A DNA stretch of 64,000 nucleotides from Ensifer adhaerens (GCF_028993555.1 NZ_CP118610.1:1488001-1552000); one strand, 5' to 3'. Positions 19,219 to 28,520 are shown, counted from the stretch's first letter. Program-made: numbers and translations. Notes: generated by a model from the sequence alone, not told the origin.

Positions 19219-20694
19219 ATGCGCTCCGAACTTCAGCACTTGTTGATCACGCCCTCGGAAATGACGGCGATCGATCAGGCCGCCGCCAAATCCGGCATCG
19301 AAAGTTTCACGCTGATGCGCAACGCCGGCCTGGCGGTGACCGCGGCAGCCTTGCGACGCTTCCCGGATGCCATCCGTTTCGTCGTGCTCTGCGGGCCGGG
19401 CAACAATGGCGGCGACGGCTACGTGGCGGCCTGCGGTCTCGCGGAAAGTGGGGCGAATGTCGCAGTTTTTGCACTCGGCAATCCCGCGGCACTTCAAAGC
19501 GACGCCGCACGCGCGCAGTCGGAATGGAACGAACCGGTGGCATCCCTCACGGCATTCGAACCCCGGGCCGGCGATGTCATCATAGATGCGCTGTTCGGGG
19601 CAGGGCTCTCGCGCGATCTCTCGGGTGACGTCGTTCAAGTGATTGAACGGATCAACGCGAGCGGGCTGCGGGTCATCGCGGTCGATCTGCCGAGCGGCGT
19701 CGATGGAAGGACGGGTGAAATCCGTGGGGCCGCCTTCGCAGCCCACCATACCGTAACCTTCATGGCGCCGAAGCCGGGCCACTGGCTCTTGCCCGGTCGA
19801 TCCCTTTGCGGAACGCTCGCAGTCTTCGATATTGGAATTCCGCCGCGCATCGTGCGGGCCCAATCTGGCCCGCTGCGTCTGAATTCGCCGGCAGTCTGGT
19901 CCGGCTGGGGTGGAGATCTCGCGCCTTCCACGCACAAGTTCAGGCGCGGTCACCTCGTCGTCTTCTCCGGGGACCGGCAAGCGACAGGTGCCGCGCGTTT
20001 GGCCGCCACGGCCGGTCTCGCGGCCGGCGCCGGATTGGTCACGCTGGCCACGGGAAAGGCTGCTCTCGGCATCAATGCGTCGCACTTGACCGCCGTGATG
20101 GTGCGGGAAGTGGAAGGTAAGCGAGACCTGACGAAATGGTTGCAGGATCGCCGCTTGGGCAGCTTCGTCCTCGGGCCAGGTTTCGGCGTCGGCAAGAAGA
20201 CGAGGGACTTTGCGCTTGCCGTGTGCGATCGATCGCTGGTGCTCGACGCCGACGGGATCACGTCGTTTCAGGCGAACCGCGAAGAACTCTTCGCCGCGCT
20301 CGCAAGAGGCGGCGGCCGGATGGTCATGACACCGCACGAGGGCGAGTTCGCCCGCCTCTTTCCTGAAATTGCCGGTGATGATGCGCTCTCCAAGATAGAG
20401 AAGGCGCAAAAGGCGGCTCGCATGAGCCATGCCGTCATCGTCTACAAGGGAGCGGATACGGTGATCGCTGCACCGGACGGTCGAGCCGTGGTCAACAACA
20501 ATGCGCCGCCATGGCTGGCAACGGCCGGTTCGGGAGACGTTCTCGCGGGCATCACCGGCGCACATCTCGCCCAAGGGTTGCCGGCCTTCGAGGCAGCGGC
20601 GGCCGCCGTCTGGCGCCACGGCGAAGCTGGTAGCCGGGCCGGGCGAGGGCTGACCGCAGAGACACTGATCGGTGCGATACCGCCACTGGCATGA
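19219..20694 (+). CDS. Bifunctional NAD(P)HX epimerase / ADP-dependent NAD(P)HX dehydratase
   Basis: 491 aa enzyme that repairs hydrated NADH and NADPH. The N-terminal YjeF_N epimerase domain (about 1-215) shows CGPGNNGGDGYVAACGL and IDALFGAGLSRDL, then VDLPSGVDGRTGEIRG. The C-terminal ribokinase-like dehydratase domain (about 225-490) has FSGDRQATGAARLAATAGLAAGAG, LVLDADGITSF, MTPHEGEFARL and ATAGSGDVLAGI, the last being the nucleotide and catalytic Asp motif. The fused two-domain form is the usual bacterial Nnr. The ATG at 19219 is the first reasonable start after the glnB control region. Convergent with gpt. Confidence 0.95.
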   Translation: MRSELQHLLITPSEMTAIDQAAAKSGIESFTLMRNAGLAVTAAALRRFPDAIRFVVLCGPGNNGGDGYVAACGLAESGANVAVFALGNPAALQSDAARAQSEWNEPVASLTAFEPRAGDVIIDALFGAGLSRDLSGDVVQVIERINASGLRVIAVDLPSGVDGRTGEIRGAAFAAHHTVTFMAPKPGHWLLPGRSLCGTLAVFDIGIPPRIVRAQSGPLRLNSPAVWSGWGGDLAPSTHKFRRGHLVVFSGDRQATGAARLAATAGLAAGAGLVTLATGKAALGINASHLTAVMVREVEGKRDLTKWLQDRRLGSFVLGPGFGVGKKTRDFALAVCDRSLVLDADGITSFQANREELFAALARGGGRMVMTPHEGEFARLFPEIAGDDALSKIEKAQKAARMSHAVIVYKGADTVIAAPDGRAVVNNNAPPWLATAGSGDVLAGITGAHLAQGLPAFEAAAAAVWRHGEAGSRAGRGLTAETLIGAIPPLA

Positions 20695-20772
20695 TGTCAA
20701 GAATGCAGCGCCTCAAGCAGCTGGCCTTCATCGAAGGGACCGCTCGAGGCGCGTTGGGATGAATGCGGACTC

Positions 20773-21270
20773 TTAGCCGCGCGTGCCCTTGGCGATCGGC
20801 TCCTGATAGGTGAAGCCCATGTCCCAGGGGAAGTAGATCCAGGTGTCCTGGCTGACTTCGGTAACGAAGGTGTCGACCATCGGCCGGCCCTTCGGCTTGG
20901 CGTATACGGCGGCGAAATGCGCCTTCGGCAGCATGGCGCGAACTTCCGCGGCCGTCTTGCCGGTGTCGGTCAAGTCGTCGACGATCAGCACGCCTTCGCC
21001 GCCGTTCTCGGCGATTTCGGGCGCGATGCCCTTCAGCACCTTCATCTGCCCCTGCGTGTCATAGTCATGGTAAGACGCGATGCAGACGGTCTCGATCATG
21101 CGGATATTGAGCTCGCGGCAGATGATCGCCGCAGGGACCAGGCCGCCGCGGGTGATGCAAACCATGGCGCGCCATTCCTGGCCATTGTCGGCAAGGCGCC
21201 ACGCAAGGGCGCGCGCGTCACGGTGGAACTGGTCCCAGGAGACGGGAAAGGCTTTATCGGGCAGCGACAT
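20773..21270 (-). CDS. gpt: Xanthine phosphoribosyltransferase
   Basis: 165 aa purine-salvage enzyme converting xanthine and guanine with PRPP to nucleotides. The PRPP-binding motif [15 protein letters not shown] (about residues 96-110) is intact, and the N-terminal [10 protein letters not shown] plus C-terminal [12 protein letters not shown] match XPRTase rather than hypoxanthine-specific enzymes. The start at 21270 is the only sensible ATG. Convergent with the NAD(P)HX repair gene; a weak hairpin (GCGCCTC/GAGGCGC arms, about 20707-20755) lies between the stops. Confidence 0.95.
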   Translation of the reverse strand: MSLPDKAFPVSWDQFHRDARALAWRLADNGQEWRAMVCITRGGLVPAAIICRELNIRMIETVCIASYHDYDTQGQMKVLKGIAPEIAENGGEGVLIVDDLTDTGKTAAEVRAMLPKAHFAAVYAKPKGRPMVDTFVTEVSQDTWIYFPWDMGFTYQEPIAKGTRG

Positions 21271-21502
21271 CTGTGGGCTCCGGCTTGTCTGTACGTGGGT
21301 AAGGCGAAGCGTCCGGCAGATCGGGCAGGCGGGAACGCGTCATCCTGATTTGCAGACATGCAATAACGGCAATGGCGGTCAAAGCGCAAGGCTCTACAGC
21401 GGCGCGCGCCCTCGAAGATACGCCAAGGTCGCTGCAACACCTAAATCAGCCGCATGATTTTGTCCGTAGATCGATGCTGGTTTAAGGCCTTATGCAGGTC
21501 TG

Positions 21503-22255
21503 TCAGCCTTTTGCACGTGCTTCGGTGATTGCCTGGATCATTGCCTGCACGTCGGCTTCGGCCGCAGCCAACGCCTCCGGATCGCGGGCGCGCACGACAA
21601 TATCGGTCGAGAAGTGCTTGCCGTCGAACTTGGGATAGGAGCCGATGCTCGTCTCCGGATGGTTCTTCTGCACCTCCGTCAGAGGGCTGCCGATATCGCC
21701 TTCGCCGAATGGCGAGCGCACGGTCCGGGAGAGGAGCGGCGAACCGACCTGAAGGCCGGGCAGCAAGGCGTCGAGCATGGCCTGAAACACTTGAGGCACA
21801 CCGGCCATGACATGGACATTGCCGATCGCAAAGCCCGGAGCCGTCGAAACGGGGTTCGGAATATGGCGTGCGCCGAGCGGCATGCGCGCCATGCGCTTGC
21901 GCGCGTCGGTGAACTCCATGCCGCGGCGTTCGTACATTGCGCCGAGCAGGGCCATCGCCTCGGGCTCGTAGACGCACTCGACGCCGAAGGCGCGCGATAT
22001 CGCATCGGCGGTGATGTCGTCGTGGGTCGGGCCGATGCCGCCTGACGTAAAGACGTAATCGTAGCGGCCGCGTACGGCGTTGATCGCTTCGACAATGGCG
22101 GCTTCGTCATCGGCGACGATCCGCACTTCGCGAAGATCAATGCCAACCATGGTCATCATGTCGGCGAGATGGCCGATGTTCTTGTCCTTGGTGCGACCCG
22201 ACAGAAGTTCGTCGCCGATGGCGACCATCGCGGCAGTGACGATTTTTGTGCTCAT
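21503..22255 (-). CDS. Competence/damage-inducible protein A-like (CinA N-terminal, MoCF_biosynth domain)
   Basis: 250 aa. One molybdopterin-binding fold domain: AAMVAIGDELLSGRTKDKN at the start, then TSGGIGPTHDDITADAISRAFG, the conserved GGIGPTHDD block, and GNVHVMAGVPQVFQAML. The C-terminal deamidase domain of full-length CinA (PncC) is absent, as in the many short rhizobial homologues. The domain is related to ADP-ribose pyrophosphatase-type CinA enzymes; whether this short form acts in NAD recycling is inferred. Divergent from wrbA. Confidence 0.9.
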   Translation of the reverse strand: MSTKIVTAAMVAIGDELLSGRTKDKNIGHLADMMTMVGIDLREVRIVADDEAAIVEAINAVRGRYDYVFTSGGIGPTHDDITADAISRAFGVECVYEPEAMALLGAMYERRGMEFTDARKRMARMPLGARHIPNPVSTAPGFAIGNVHVMAGVPQVFQAMLDALLPGLQVGSPLLSRTVRSPFGEGDIGSPLTEVQKNHPETSIGSYPKFDGKHFSTDIVVRARDPEALAAAEADVQAMIQAITEARAKG

Positions 22256-22421
22256 CGGTAATTCCTATTTATATGAGTCAATCATTTAACAGTGATTGTT
22301 TATTGTTCAACGGGCGAGAACAGTCTGTTTCCCGGACAGCTCCTGGCAAGCGGCCGCATTTTGATAAATCTTCCCGGCAGCGGTGATCAAGTGGGATCGC
22401 TTGAATCCAAAGGAGCATTTT

Positions 22422-23021
22422 ATGGCCAAGGTTCTTGTTCTTTATTATTCGGCATACGGACACGTCGAAACGATGGCCTATGCGGTCGCCGAAGGCGCGA
22501 AATCGGCTGGCGCCGAAGTGGACGTGAAGCGCGTTCCCGAACTCGTGTCGGAAGAAGTCGCCAAGGCCTCGTACTACAAGCTGGATCAGGCAGCACCGAT
22601 CGCCACCGTCGAAGAACTTGCGCAGTATGACGCGATCATCTTCGGCGCCGGCACGCGCTACGGCACCGTTGCCTCGCAGATGCGCAACTTCATCGACCAG
22701 ACCGGCAGCCTGTGGGCCAAGGGCAAGCTGGTCGGCAAGGTCGGCTCGGTCTTCACGTCCTCCGCGACGCAGCACGGCGGCCAGGAGTCGACGATCCTCG
22801 GCTTCATCCCGACCTTGATGCACCACGGCATGGTCGTCGTTGGTCTTCCCTATGCCTTCCAGGGCCAGATGGGGGTCGACGAGATCAAGGGCGGCTCGCC
22901 CTACGGCGCCTCGACGATCACCGGCGGTGACGGTTCGCGCCAGCCCTCCGAGGTTGAACTCGAAGCCGCTCGTTTCCAGGGCGCACATGTCGCCGCGATC
23001 GCGGCGAAGCTCGCCGGCTGA
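22422..23021 (+). CDS. wrbA: NAD(P)H:quinone oxidoreductase WrbA
   Basis: 199 aa flavodoxin-fold FMN enzyme, two-electron quinone reductase. Features: [16 protein letters not shown] at the start binds FMN phosphate, [21 protein letters not shown] is the WrbA signature near residues 77-97, and GGQESTILG with [11 protein letters not shown] follow. The ATG at 22422, preceded by AAAGGAGC, is preferred to an open extension at 22383. A rho-independent terminator sits 30 bases downstream. Divergent from the CinA-like gene. Confidence 0.97.
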   Translation: MAKVLVLYYSAYGHVETMAYAVAEGAKSAGAEVDVKRVPELVSEEVAKASYYKLDQAAPIATVEELAQYDAIIFGAGTRYGTVASQMRNFIDQTGSLWAKGKLVGKVGSVFTSSATQHGGQESTILGFIPTLMHHGMVVVGLPYAFQGQMGVDEIKGGSPYGASTITGGDGSRQPSEVELEAARFQGAHVAAIAAKLAG

Positions 23022-23052
23022 TCGCTTTAAGATATTGGATTTCTTGATCAAG

Positions 23053-23080
23053 GGCGGCTCCGCGAGGGGCCGCCTTTTTG
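23053..23080 (+). terminator. Rho-independent terminator of wrbA
   Basis: GGCGGC (23053-23058) pairs with GCCGCC (23069-23074) around a G-rich loop, then TTTTT at 23075-23079. Confidence 0.88.
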
Positions 23081-23249
23081 ATTCCGGGCACGCGTTTGCG
23101 AGTGATTCGCGAAGGTGGCAATTCGCACCGCACCTGTGGTAATATCCGCGGCGTTCGGCATGAGCATGCCTTTGACGAGGAGGAAAGAAGGGCCGTGCGG
23201 CAACGGCCCGCCGAAGACCGAAGCGTTTTCGGACTGTTGGGAGGGAAGT

Positions 23250-23492
23250 ATGGCGCGGATTACTTACACCATCGTTCCTCATGACGGAGGATGGGCCTAT
23301 AAGGCCGCCGACGCTTATTCGGAACCCTTTCCCAGCCGCGAGATGGCACTAGCCGCAGCCAAGGCTGCCGCCGCCGAACAACAGGTCGGCGGCGACGACG
23401 AAGATATCAGTTTCCAGGATGAAGAAGGTCACTGGCACTTCGAGCACACAGACGGCGGCGATCGGCCGGAAGCGACCGTAGACGACGGCTAA
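23250..23492 (+). CDS. DUF2188 domain small protein
   Basis: 80 aa. The short beta-alpha domain (ITYTIVPHDGGWAYKAADAYSEPFPSREMALAAAKAAAAEQ) has the W-x-v and s-x-eeA-x-A pattern of DUF2188, whose function is unknown. The C-terminal third is acidic (DDEDISFQDEEGHWHFEH). The ATG at 23250 with GGGAGGGA 5 bases upstream is preferred to the much longer open frame starting 23115. Followed 81 bases later by another tiny gene on the same strand; these may be co-expressed. Confidence 0.8.
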   Translation: MARITYTIVPHDGGWAYKAADAYSEPFPSREMALAAAKAAAAEQQVGGDDEDISFQDEEGHWHFEHTDGGDRPEATVDDG

Positions 23493-23573
23493 TTCGCTTC
23501 AAGGCAACTGGCTCAATCCGAACACGAGCGTAAGAGTATTGCGTGCACACCATCTCTCCACGGAGGATATTCG

Positions 23574-23792
23574 ATGCACTATAGCGTTCAGATCTTCACC
23601 TGGACCCCGCGGCAGGGAGTCCACCAGGTCGGATCGGCAATCGAGGTGGACGCCCCCAATTCCAAGGCGGCAGCGGTCTCCCTTCTCGGCCTCAGGCTGG
23701 AGAACCAGGGATGCGCAACGAAGCTCGCCGTCCGGGTATGGCACGACGATGCCTACCAGGCCGAATGCGATTGCTACTACTACAACAGCTGA
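23574..23792 (+). CDS. Small hypothetical protein, 72 aa
   Basis: Predicted cytoplasmic 72-residue protein beginning MHYSVQIFTWTPRQG and ending CDCYYYNS. A strong ribosome site GGAGG 7 bases before the ATG supports translation. The sequence alternates beta-like and helical stretches and contains a third cysteine at GCATKL; I do not recognise a family. No signal peptide or membrane segment. It lies between the DUF2188 gene and tRNA-Leu. Confidence 0.65.
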   Translation: MHYSVQIFTWTPRQGVHQVGSAIEVDAPNSKAAAVSLLGLRLENQGCATKLAVRVWHDDAYQAECDCYYYNS

Positions 23793-23876
23793 GCGGCCCT
23801 TCTTTCCGGCGTGAACCTGTCGCTGCAGAGTGACAGTCAGACGCCCGCCGCCGAATGATCCAAAAAGCCGTTTGTC

Positions 23877-23961
23877 TGGTGCGGGCGACGGGGGTCGAAC
23901 CCGTACAGCCAAGGCCGAGGGATTTTAAGTCCCTTGCGTCTACCAGTTTCGCCACGCCCGC
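23877..23961 (-). tRNA. tRNA-Leu (anticodon UAA)
   Basis: 85 nt class II tRNA with encoded CCA. The acceptor arms GCGGGCG and CGCCCGC pair, the anticodon stem-loop is AGGGA-CTTAAAA-TCCCT giving anticodon TAA, the variable arm is long, and the T-arm has GGTTCGACC. A broken copy of its 3' half lies about 150 bases away in the opposite orientation. Confidence 0.97.
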
Positions 23962-24113
23962 ATGATCCCTAGATCAATCACTTGGACTGCCGCGTCAAGA
24001 GGATGGTGTCTCGGATTTCGAACGGTCCGCAAAAATCGGGCACGCCGCTTGGGACGGGGCGCCGGCGATTGTCGGGTTCGCGAGGAGCTTGACGCCAAGG
24101 CGCCTTGAGCGGT

Positions 24114-24166
24114 GCAAGGGACTTAAATCCCTCGGCATTGGCTGGGTTCGACCCCCGTCGCCCGCA
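24114..24166 (+). pseudogene. Truncated tRNA-Leu(UAA) 3' fragment, inverted relative to the intact gene
   Basis: About 53 bases match the intact tRNA-Leu from the anticodon arm to the acceptor 3' strand. Differences are a one-base deletion in the anticodon loop (CTTAAA, six bases), one C-to-A change and loss of three to four bases between the variable arm and T-arm. The T-loop GTTCGACCCCCGTC and acceptor strand CGCCCGCA remain, but no D-arm or 5' acceptor strand is present. It cannot fold as a tRNA. It reads on the plus strand, the real gene on the minus strand. Confidence 0.85.
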
Positions 24167-24205
24167 CTCGTCGCTTGTCGTCCGGCGACCTGATGAGAGC
24201 GGTGG

Positions 24206-24910
24206 TCAGTCCCTCAAAGCACGAACGAGCTCGGCTAGGCCAGCGAGGTCGTTGATCTCGCGGAAGCGCGGATGGCTCTCGGGTTTGTCGTGATGCTCGA
24301 AGGCCCAAGTCAAAGCGTGAGGCACATAGACAGCCCAACTGCCCGCATCGAGGGCGGGCACGACGTCGGACTTCAGCGAATTGCCGACCATCAGGCTTTT
24401 GGGTGCGCCGTCGCCGTGGCGCCTGAAGATGCGCTCATAGGTGCTCGCATTCTTGTCGCTGACGATCTCGACGGCGTCGAAATAGTCGCCAAGGCCGGAG
24501 GCGGCGAGCTTGCGCTCCTGGTCGAAGAGGTCGCCTTTGGTGATCATGACGAGACGAAATTGGCCGTGAAGCGCGTCGAGCGTTTCCTTGACATGGGGCA
24601 GCGGTTCAACGGGATGGACGAGCATGTCGCGGCCGGCCGCGAGGATCTCGGCGATCACGGAAGAGGGGACTTTGCCGTCCGTCACATCCACCGCGGTCTC
24701 GACCATCGAGAGCACAAAACCCTTTATGCCGAAACCATAGAGACCGAGATTGCGCTTTTCCGCGGCAAGCAGCCGTTCGGAGAGGTGTTCGGTGTCCGTG
24801 TGGGGGCTGAGAAGTTCGGCGAAGCGTGCCTCGGTCAGGCGAAAGAACTGTTCGTTCTGCCAAAGGGTATCGTCGGCATCGAAACCAACAGTCGTTATTG
24901 CATCAGGCAT
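24206..24910 (-). CDS. HAD family hydrolase (YjjG/pyrimidine 5'-nucleotidase-like)
   Basis: 234 aa phosphatase of the haloacid dehalogenase superfamily. Motif I is GFDADDTLW (nucleophile Asp near residue 11), motif II VMITKGD, motif III Lys in the SDKN region, and motif IV MVGNSLKSDVVPALDAG. The cap (residues about 20-95) is all-helical, type C1. The substrate is unknown; small-molecule phosphates such as nucleotides are usual for this branch. The next gene upstream, a secreted protein, begins 5 bases away, so these two probably form an operon. Confidence 0.92.
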   Translation of the reverse strand: MPDAITTVGFDADDTLWQNEQFFRLTEARFAELLSPHTDTEHLSERLLAAEKRNLGLYGFGIKGFVLSMVETAVDVTDGKVPSSVIAEILAAGRDMLVHPVEPLPHVKETLDALHGQFRLVMITKGDLFDQERKLAASGLGDYFDAVEIVSDKNASTYERIFRRHGDGAPKSLMVGNSLKSDVVPALDAGSWAVYVPHALTWAFEHHDKPESHPRFREINDLAGLAELVRALRD

Positions 24911-24914
24911 GGTC

Positions 24915-25505
24915 TTACGGTCCGGCTATCTTGAATGGCTGGTCAACGCTGGCGCTCTTGCCGCTATTGATGTCGTTGAAGTGGAAGCGAAGCACATAGT
25001 CCCCGGCCGGCGCGCCGGAAACATCGATGGTCAGCGTCGCATAGATTTCCTGGTTTCTGAGGTAACCGGTGAAGGTGAAGTCGCCGAAGGCCTTCTGCCC
25101 GGCGAGCACGTCACCCTTCGGGTTGAGGATATCGAAATCGACGGTGAAGTGGCTCTCGAGCTTGCCCTTCTCTTTGGCATCCTTCCAGGAGAGGCCGATG
25201 GGCTCGATGTAAGAGATCAGCGACTCTCCCTCCTTGAAGACAGAACCGTCCCGCGGCTGGTACATCGCATAACCAGTCGGCTGCTTGGAAACGAAGATCG
25301 CCTTGCCGATCGCGAAGGGCAGCGTTTGCGAGAAGTCGCTCATGGCCTTGAGAAGCAGGTCTCGCGCCTTTGCCGCATCGCCCGAAGCGGCAAGTTTCTC
25401 CGCCTGCGCTGCCGCATCGGTGAGAGGCCCGGCATGGGCGATGGAGTTTCCAGATAGTGTCGTGGCGGCGCTCAGCGTCGCCAGAAGAAGCATAAGTTTC
25501 ACCAT
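24915..25505 (-). CDS. Secreted hypothetical protein
   Basis: 196 aa. A signal peptide (MVKLMLLLATLSAATTL, cleavage after HA near residue 25) leads a mature part with an Ala/Glu-rich helical start (AAAQAEKLAASGDAAKARDLLLKAM) and then a beta-rich domain (SHFTVDFDILNPKGDVLAGQ, YATLTIDVSGAPAGDYVLRFHFNDI) resembling an immunoglobulin-like fold. I do not recognise the family. The start at 25505 follows GGGGGAACGTC; an upstream Met at 25583 lacks support. Located 5 bases before the HAD gene and about 80 bases after trkH on the same strand. Confidence 0.8.
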   Translation of the reverse strand: MVKLMLLLATLSAATTLSGNSIAHAGPLTDAAAQAEKLAASGDAAKARDLLLKAMSDFSQTLPFAIGKAIFVSKQPTGYAMYQPRDGSVFKEGESLISYIEPIGLSWKDAKEKGKLESHFTVDFDILNPKGDVLAGQKAFGDFTFTGYLRNQEIYATLTIDVSGAPAGDYVLRFHFNDINSGKSASVDQPFKIAGP

Positions 25506-25586
25506 GACGTTCCCCCATCGCCGGATGACACCGACTTTCGGCATCTGCCACACCAAGTCAAGACGATAGGGCCTGTCGGCCAATGG

Positions 25587-27041
25587 TCAATGCTTCCAGA
25601 ACACCGGCGTCAGGATCACCAGCACCGTCAACACTTCCAGGCGGCCGAGCAGCATCATCAGCGACAGAAGGTAGAGTTCTGGATCGCCGAGCGTGGAGAA
25701 GTTGCCGGCCGGGCCGATGATGGGGCCAAGCCCGGGGCCGACATTGGAAAGACAGGTGATGACTGCGGATGTCGCGGTGACCAGGTCATAGCCGAGTGCA
25801 CCCATGGCGAGGCTGCCGAACACCCAGAGCAGGATGTAGGTGATGAAGAACAGGAAGATGGCCCGCTGCGTATCGGCATCGACGGTGTTGTCGCCATAGC
25901 GCACGGCGTAGATCGCATTGGGATAGACGAGTTTGTTTAGCCCCGAGCGGATCGCGTTGAAGAGCACGATGAAGCGATAGGCCTTGATGCCGCCTGCGGT
26001 CGATCCGGAACAGCCGCCCATGAAGGTGGCGACGAAGGCAGCCATGACTGCGAAGGGCCCCCAGAGGCTGTAGTCCTGACTGGCATAGCCGCTGGTCGAA
26101 AGGATCGAGGTGATGTTGAAGAAGGAATGCGCCAGCGCCAGGTGAAATTCGACGCCATTCACCAGGCGATGATAGATGGCGACCGCGATCGAGAAGGCCG
26201 AGAGATAGCCGAGAAAGACGATGATCTGTGGATCGCGCAGCGCGTCGAGACGGCCGCGCGCCACCAGCACGATAAGGATCGAGAAGGGCAGGCTGCAAAG
26301 CGCCATGAAGAAGGTTGCCGTCCACAGCAGCGGGATGCTGCCGAAATAGGCGAAGGACGCATCATGGGTGGAAAAGCCACCGGTCGCGACCGTCGACATC
26401 GCGTGGTTGATCGCGTCGAAGCGGTTCATGCCCGTCAGATAGTAGCCAATCGTACAGAGCAACGTGATGACGATGTAGATCACCAGAAAGGCACGGCTGA
26501 AACTGGCGAGACGCGCAAACGGTTTGTCGCCGGTATCGGAGGATTCCATCTTGAAGAAGGACATCCCGCCGACCCTGAGATAGGGGATGATGAAGAGGCC
26601 GAGCACGACGATACCGATGCCGCCGAGCCAGCAGAGCAGCGAACGCCAGACGAGCAGTCCCGGCGGCGCGTCGTCGAGACCGACGATGACGGTGCCGCCG
26701 GTGGTGGTGATTGCCGAGACGGATTCGAAAAGCGCCTGGGCAAAGTCGAGCTTGAGCGACGACAGCCAGAGCGGGATTGCCCCGACCACGGAAAAGACGG
26801 CCCACAAGAGATTGACCAGGACGAAACCGAATTTCTTGGAGAACGGCGGCGGACCCATGCGGGTCGCCATGAAAGTTGCAAGCGACAGTCCGCCGACCAT
26901 GAAGGCAGACGCGGCGAAGATCTGCCAGTCGGGATGGCCGTAGTAGAGATCAACCATCGCCGGCACCAGCATCGCGCATGCGAGATAGATGCCGAGGATT
27001 GCCGCGATATGCACAGCATGCCGGATCAGAGTTGCGTTCAA
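25587..27041 (-). CDS. TrkH family potassium uptake protein
   Basis: 484 aa K+ translocating subunit with four repeated M1-P-M2 units. Filter loops are visible as AITTTGGTVIVG, MSTVATGGFSTHD, ILSTSGYASQD and a final LSNVGPGLG block, each ending in the Gly of the selectivity filter. It needs a TrkA-type regulatory subunit, which is not encoded nearby. The start is a TTG at 27041 with GGGAA 9 bases upstream; no ATG is available near the homologous N-terminus. It is divergent from ilvA across about 155 bases. Confidence 0.95.
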   Translation of the reverse strand: MNATLIRHAVHIAAILGIYLACAMLVPAMVDLYYGHPDWQIFAASAFMVGGLSLATFMATRMGPPPFSKKFGFVLVNLLWAVFSVVGAIPLWLSSLKLDFAQALFESVSAITTTGGTVIVGLDDAPPGLLVWRSLLCWLGGIGIVVLGLFIIPYLRVGGMSFFKMESSDTGDKPFARLASFSRAFLVIYIVITLLCTIGYYLTGMNRFDAINHAMSTVATGGFSTHDASFAYFGSIPLLWTATFFMALCSLPFSILIVLVARGRLDALRDPQIIVFLGYLSAFSIAVAIYHRLVNGVEFHLALAHSFFNITSILSTSGYASQDYSLWGPFAVMAAFVATFMGGCSGSTAGGIKAYRFIVLFNAIRSGLNKLVYPNAIYAVRYGDNTVDADTQRAIFLFFITYILLWVFGSLAMGALGYDLVTATSAVITCLSNVGPGLGPIIGPAGNFSTLGDPELYLLSLMMLLGRLEVLTVLVILTPVFWKH

Positions 27042-27196
27042 GCGTTCAAATTCCCGGAAAGTGTTGCGGGCGTCCCGGCCGAAGGAGATGCGGCGGCATT
27101 GTTCACGGCGGTCCGATTCGAGTCAAAGCGATGGCTTCGTGCGTTGCAATGTGCAATAGCCACAGCCATCGACCAACTCAACGGAAGACCGCAGTG

Positions 27197-28444
27197 ATGA
27201 AGCAGGATGTTGAAGCCGCAACCGAAGCCTTGCGGGAGATCTTCCCGCCGACGCCGCTGCAGCTCAACGAGCACTTGAGCGCCCGCTACGGCGCCAACAT
27301 CTACCTCAAGCGCGAGGACCTGTCGCCGGTCCGTTCCTACAAGATCCGCGGCGCCTTCAACTTCTTCCGCAAGGCGCTTGGCACCGGTGCTTCCGGCAAG
27401 ACTTTCGTCTGCGCCTCGGCCGGCAACCACGCCCAGGGTTTTGCCTTTGTCTGCCGTCATTTCGGCGTGCCGGGCGTCGTTTTCATGCCGGTGACCACGC
27501 CGCAGCAGAAAATCGACAAGACCCGCATGTTCGGCGGCGAATTCATCACCATCCGCCTCGTGGGCGACATTTTCGACCAATGCTACAAGGCGGCCCGCGA
27601 TCACGTCGAAGCGATCGCCGGCATCATGGTGCCGCCCTTCGATCATGCCGATATCATCGAAGGCCAGGCAAGCGTGGCTGCTGAAATTGCCTGGCAACTG
27701 CCTGACGGCGTCACGCCTGATCTCGTTGTCCTGCCCGTTGGCGGTGGTGGTCTTGCTGCCGGCGTGACGGGATATCTCAAGGATGTGGTTGCAGCGGATC
27801 ATTTCATCTTCTGCGAACCCGTCGGTGCCCCCAGCCTGCGCGAAAGCCTCGAAACCGGCAGCGTCGTGACCCTTGATCAGGTCGACAACTTTGTCGACGG
27901 CGCCGCCGTCGGACGGATTGGCGATCTCAATTTTGCGGCGCTTCGGCGCTTTTCCGCCGATCAGGTGATGCTTTTGGCGGAGAATGCGATCTGCCTGACG
28001 ATCGTCGACATGCTGAATGTCGAGGGTGTGGTGCTGGAACCGGCAGGGGCGCTTTCGGTTGCAGCCCTGGAAGTGCTCGGCCCCGAGAAACTCGCGGGCA
28101 AGACGGTGGTCGCCGTCGTTTCTGGTGGCAATTTCGATTTCGACCGTCTGCCCGACGTCAAGGAGCGGGCAATGCGCCATGCCGGGCTGAAGAAGTACTT
28201 CATCCTGCGCATGGCCCAGAGGCCCGGCGCGCTTCGCGATTTCCTCAATCTGCTCGGTGACGAAGACGACATCTCACGCTTCGAGTACCTGAAGAAATCG
28301 GCGCGCAACTTCGGCTCGATTCTGATCGGCATCGAGACCAAGCACGCCGAGAACTTCCCGGTGTTGACGGCACGCTTCGACGCCGCGGGGCTTCGCTACC
28401 AGGACATCACCGAGAACGAGATCCTCTCCAATCTCATCATCTAA
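27197..28444 (+). CDS. ilvA: Threonine ammonia-lyase (threonine dehydratase)
   Basis: 415 aa PLP enzyme deaminating threonine to 2-oxobutyrate for isoleucine synthesis. The PLP lysine is Lys49 in SYKIRGAFNF; the phosphate-binding glycine loop is VGGGGLAAGVTGY; CASAGNHAQGFA is the substrate loop. The last 80 residues (MAQRPGALRDFLNLLGDEDDISRFEY) form one ACT-like regulatory domain, so this is the short form with a single regulatory module. The ATG at 27197 follows CGGAAGACC; the open frame extends upstream to 26978 without homology. An isoleucine-insensitive catabolic role is possible. Confidence 0.93.
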   Translation: MKQDVEAATEALREIFPPTPLQLNEHLSARYGANIYLKREDLSPVRSYKIRGAFNFFRKALGTGASGKTFVCASAGNHAQGFAFVCRHFGVPGVVFMPVTTPQQKIDKTRMFGGEFITIRLVGDIFDQCYKAARDHVEAIAGIMVPPFDHADIIEGQASVAAEIAWQLPDGVTPDLVVLPVGGGGLAAGVTGYLKDVVAADHFIFCEPVGAPSLRESLETGSVVTLDQVDNFVDGAAVGRIGDLNFAALRRFSADQVMLLAENAICLTIVDMLNVEGVVLEPAGALSVAALEVLGPEKLAGKTVVAVVSGGNFDFDRLPDVKERAMRHAGLKKYFILRMAQRPGALRDFLNLLGDEDDISRFEYLKKSARNFGSILIGIETKHAENFPVLTARFDAAGLRYQDITENEILSNLII

Positions 28445-28520
28445 TCGGGATCAGGGTGCTGCGGTCGATTATCGGCACTTAGGCTTTGACAGTGTCGGCC
28501 GCCGCGTCTAAGTCTTGCTC

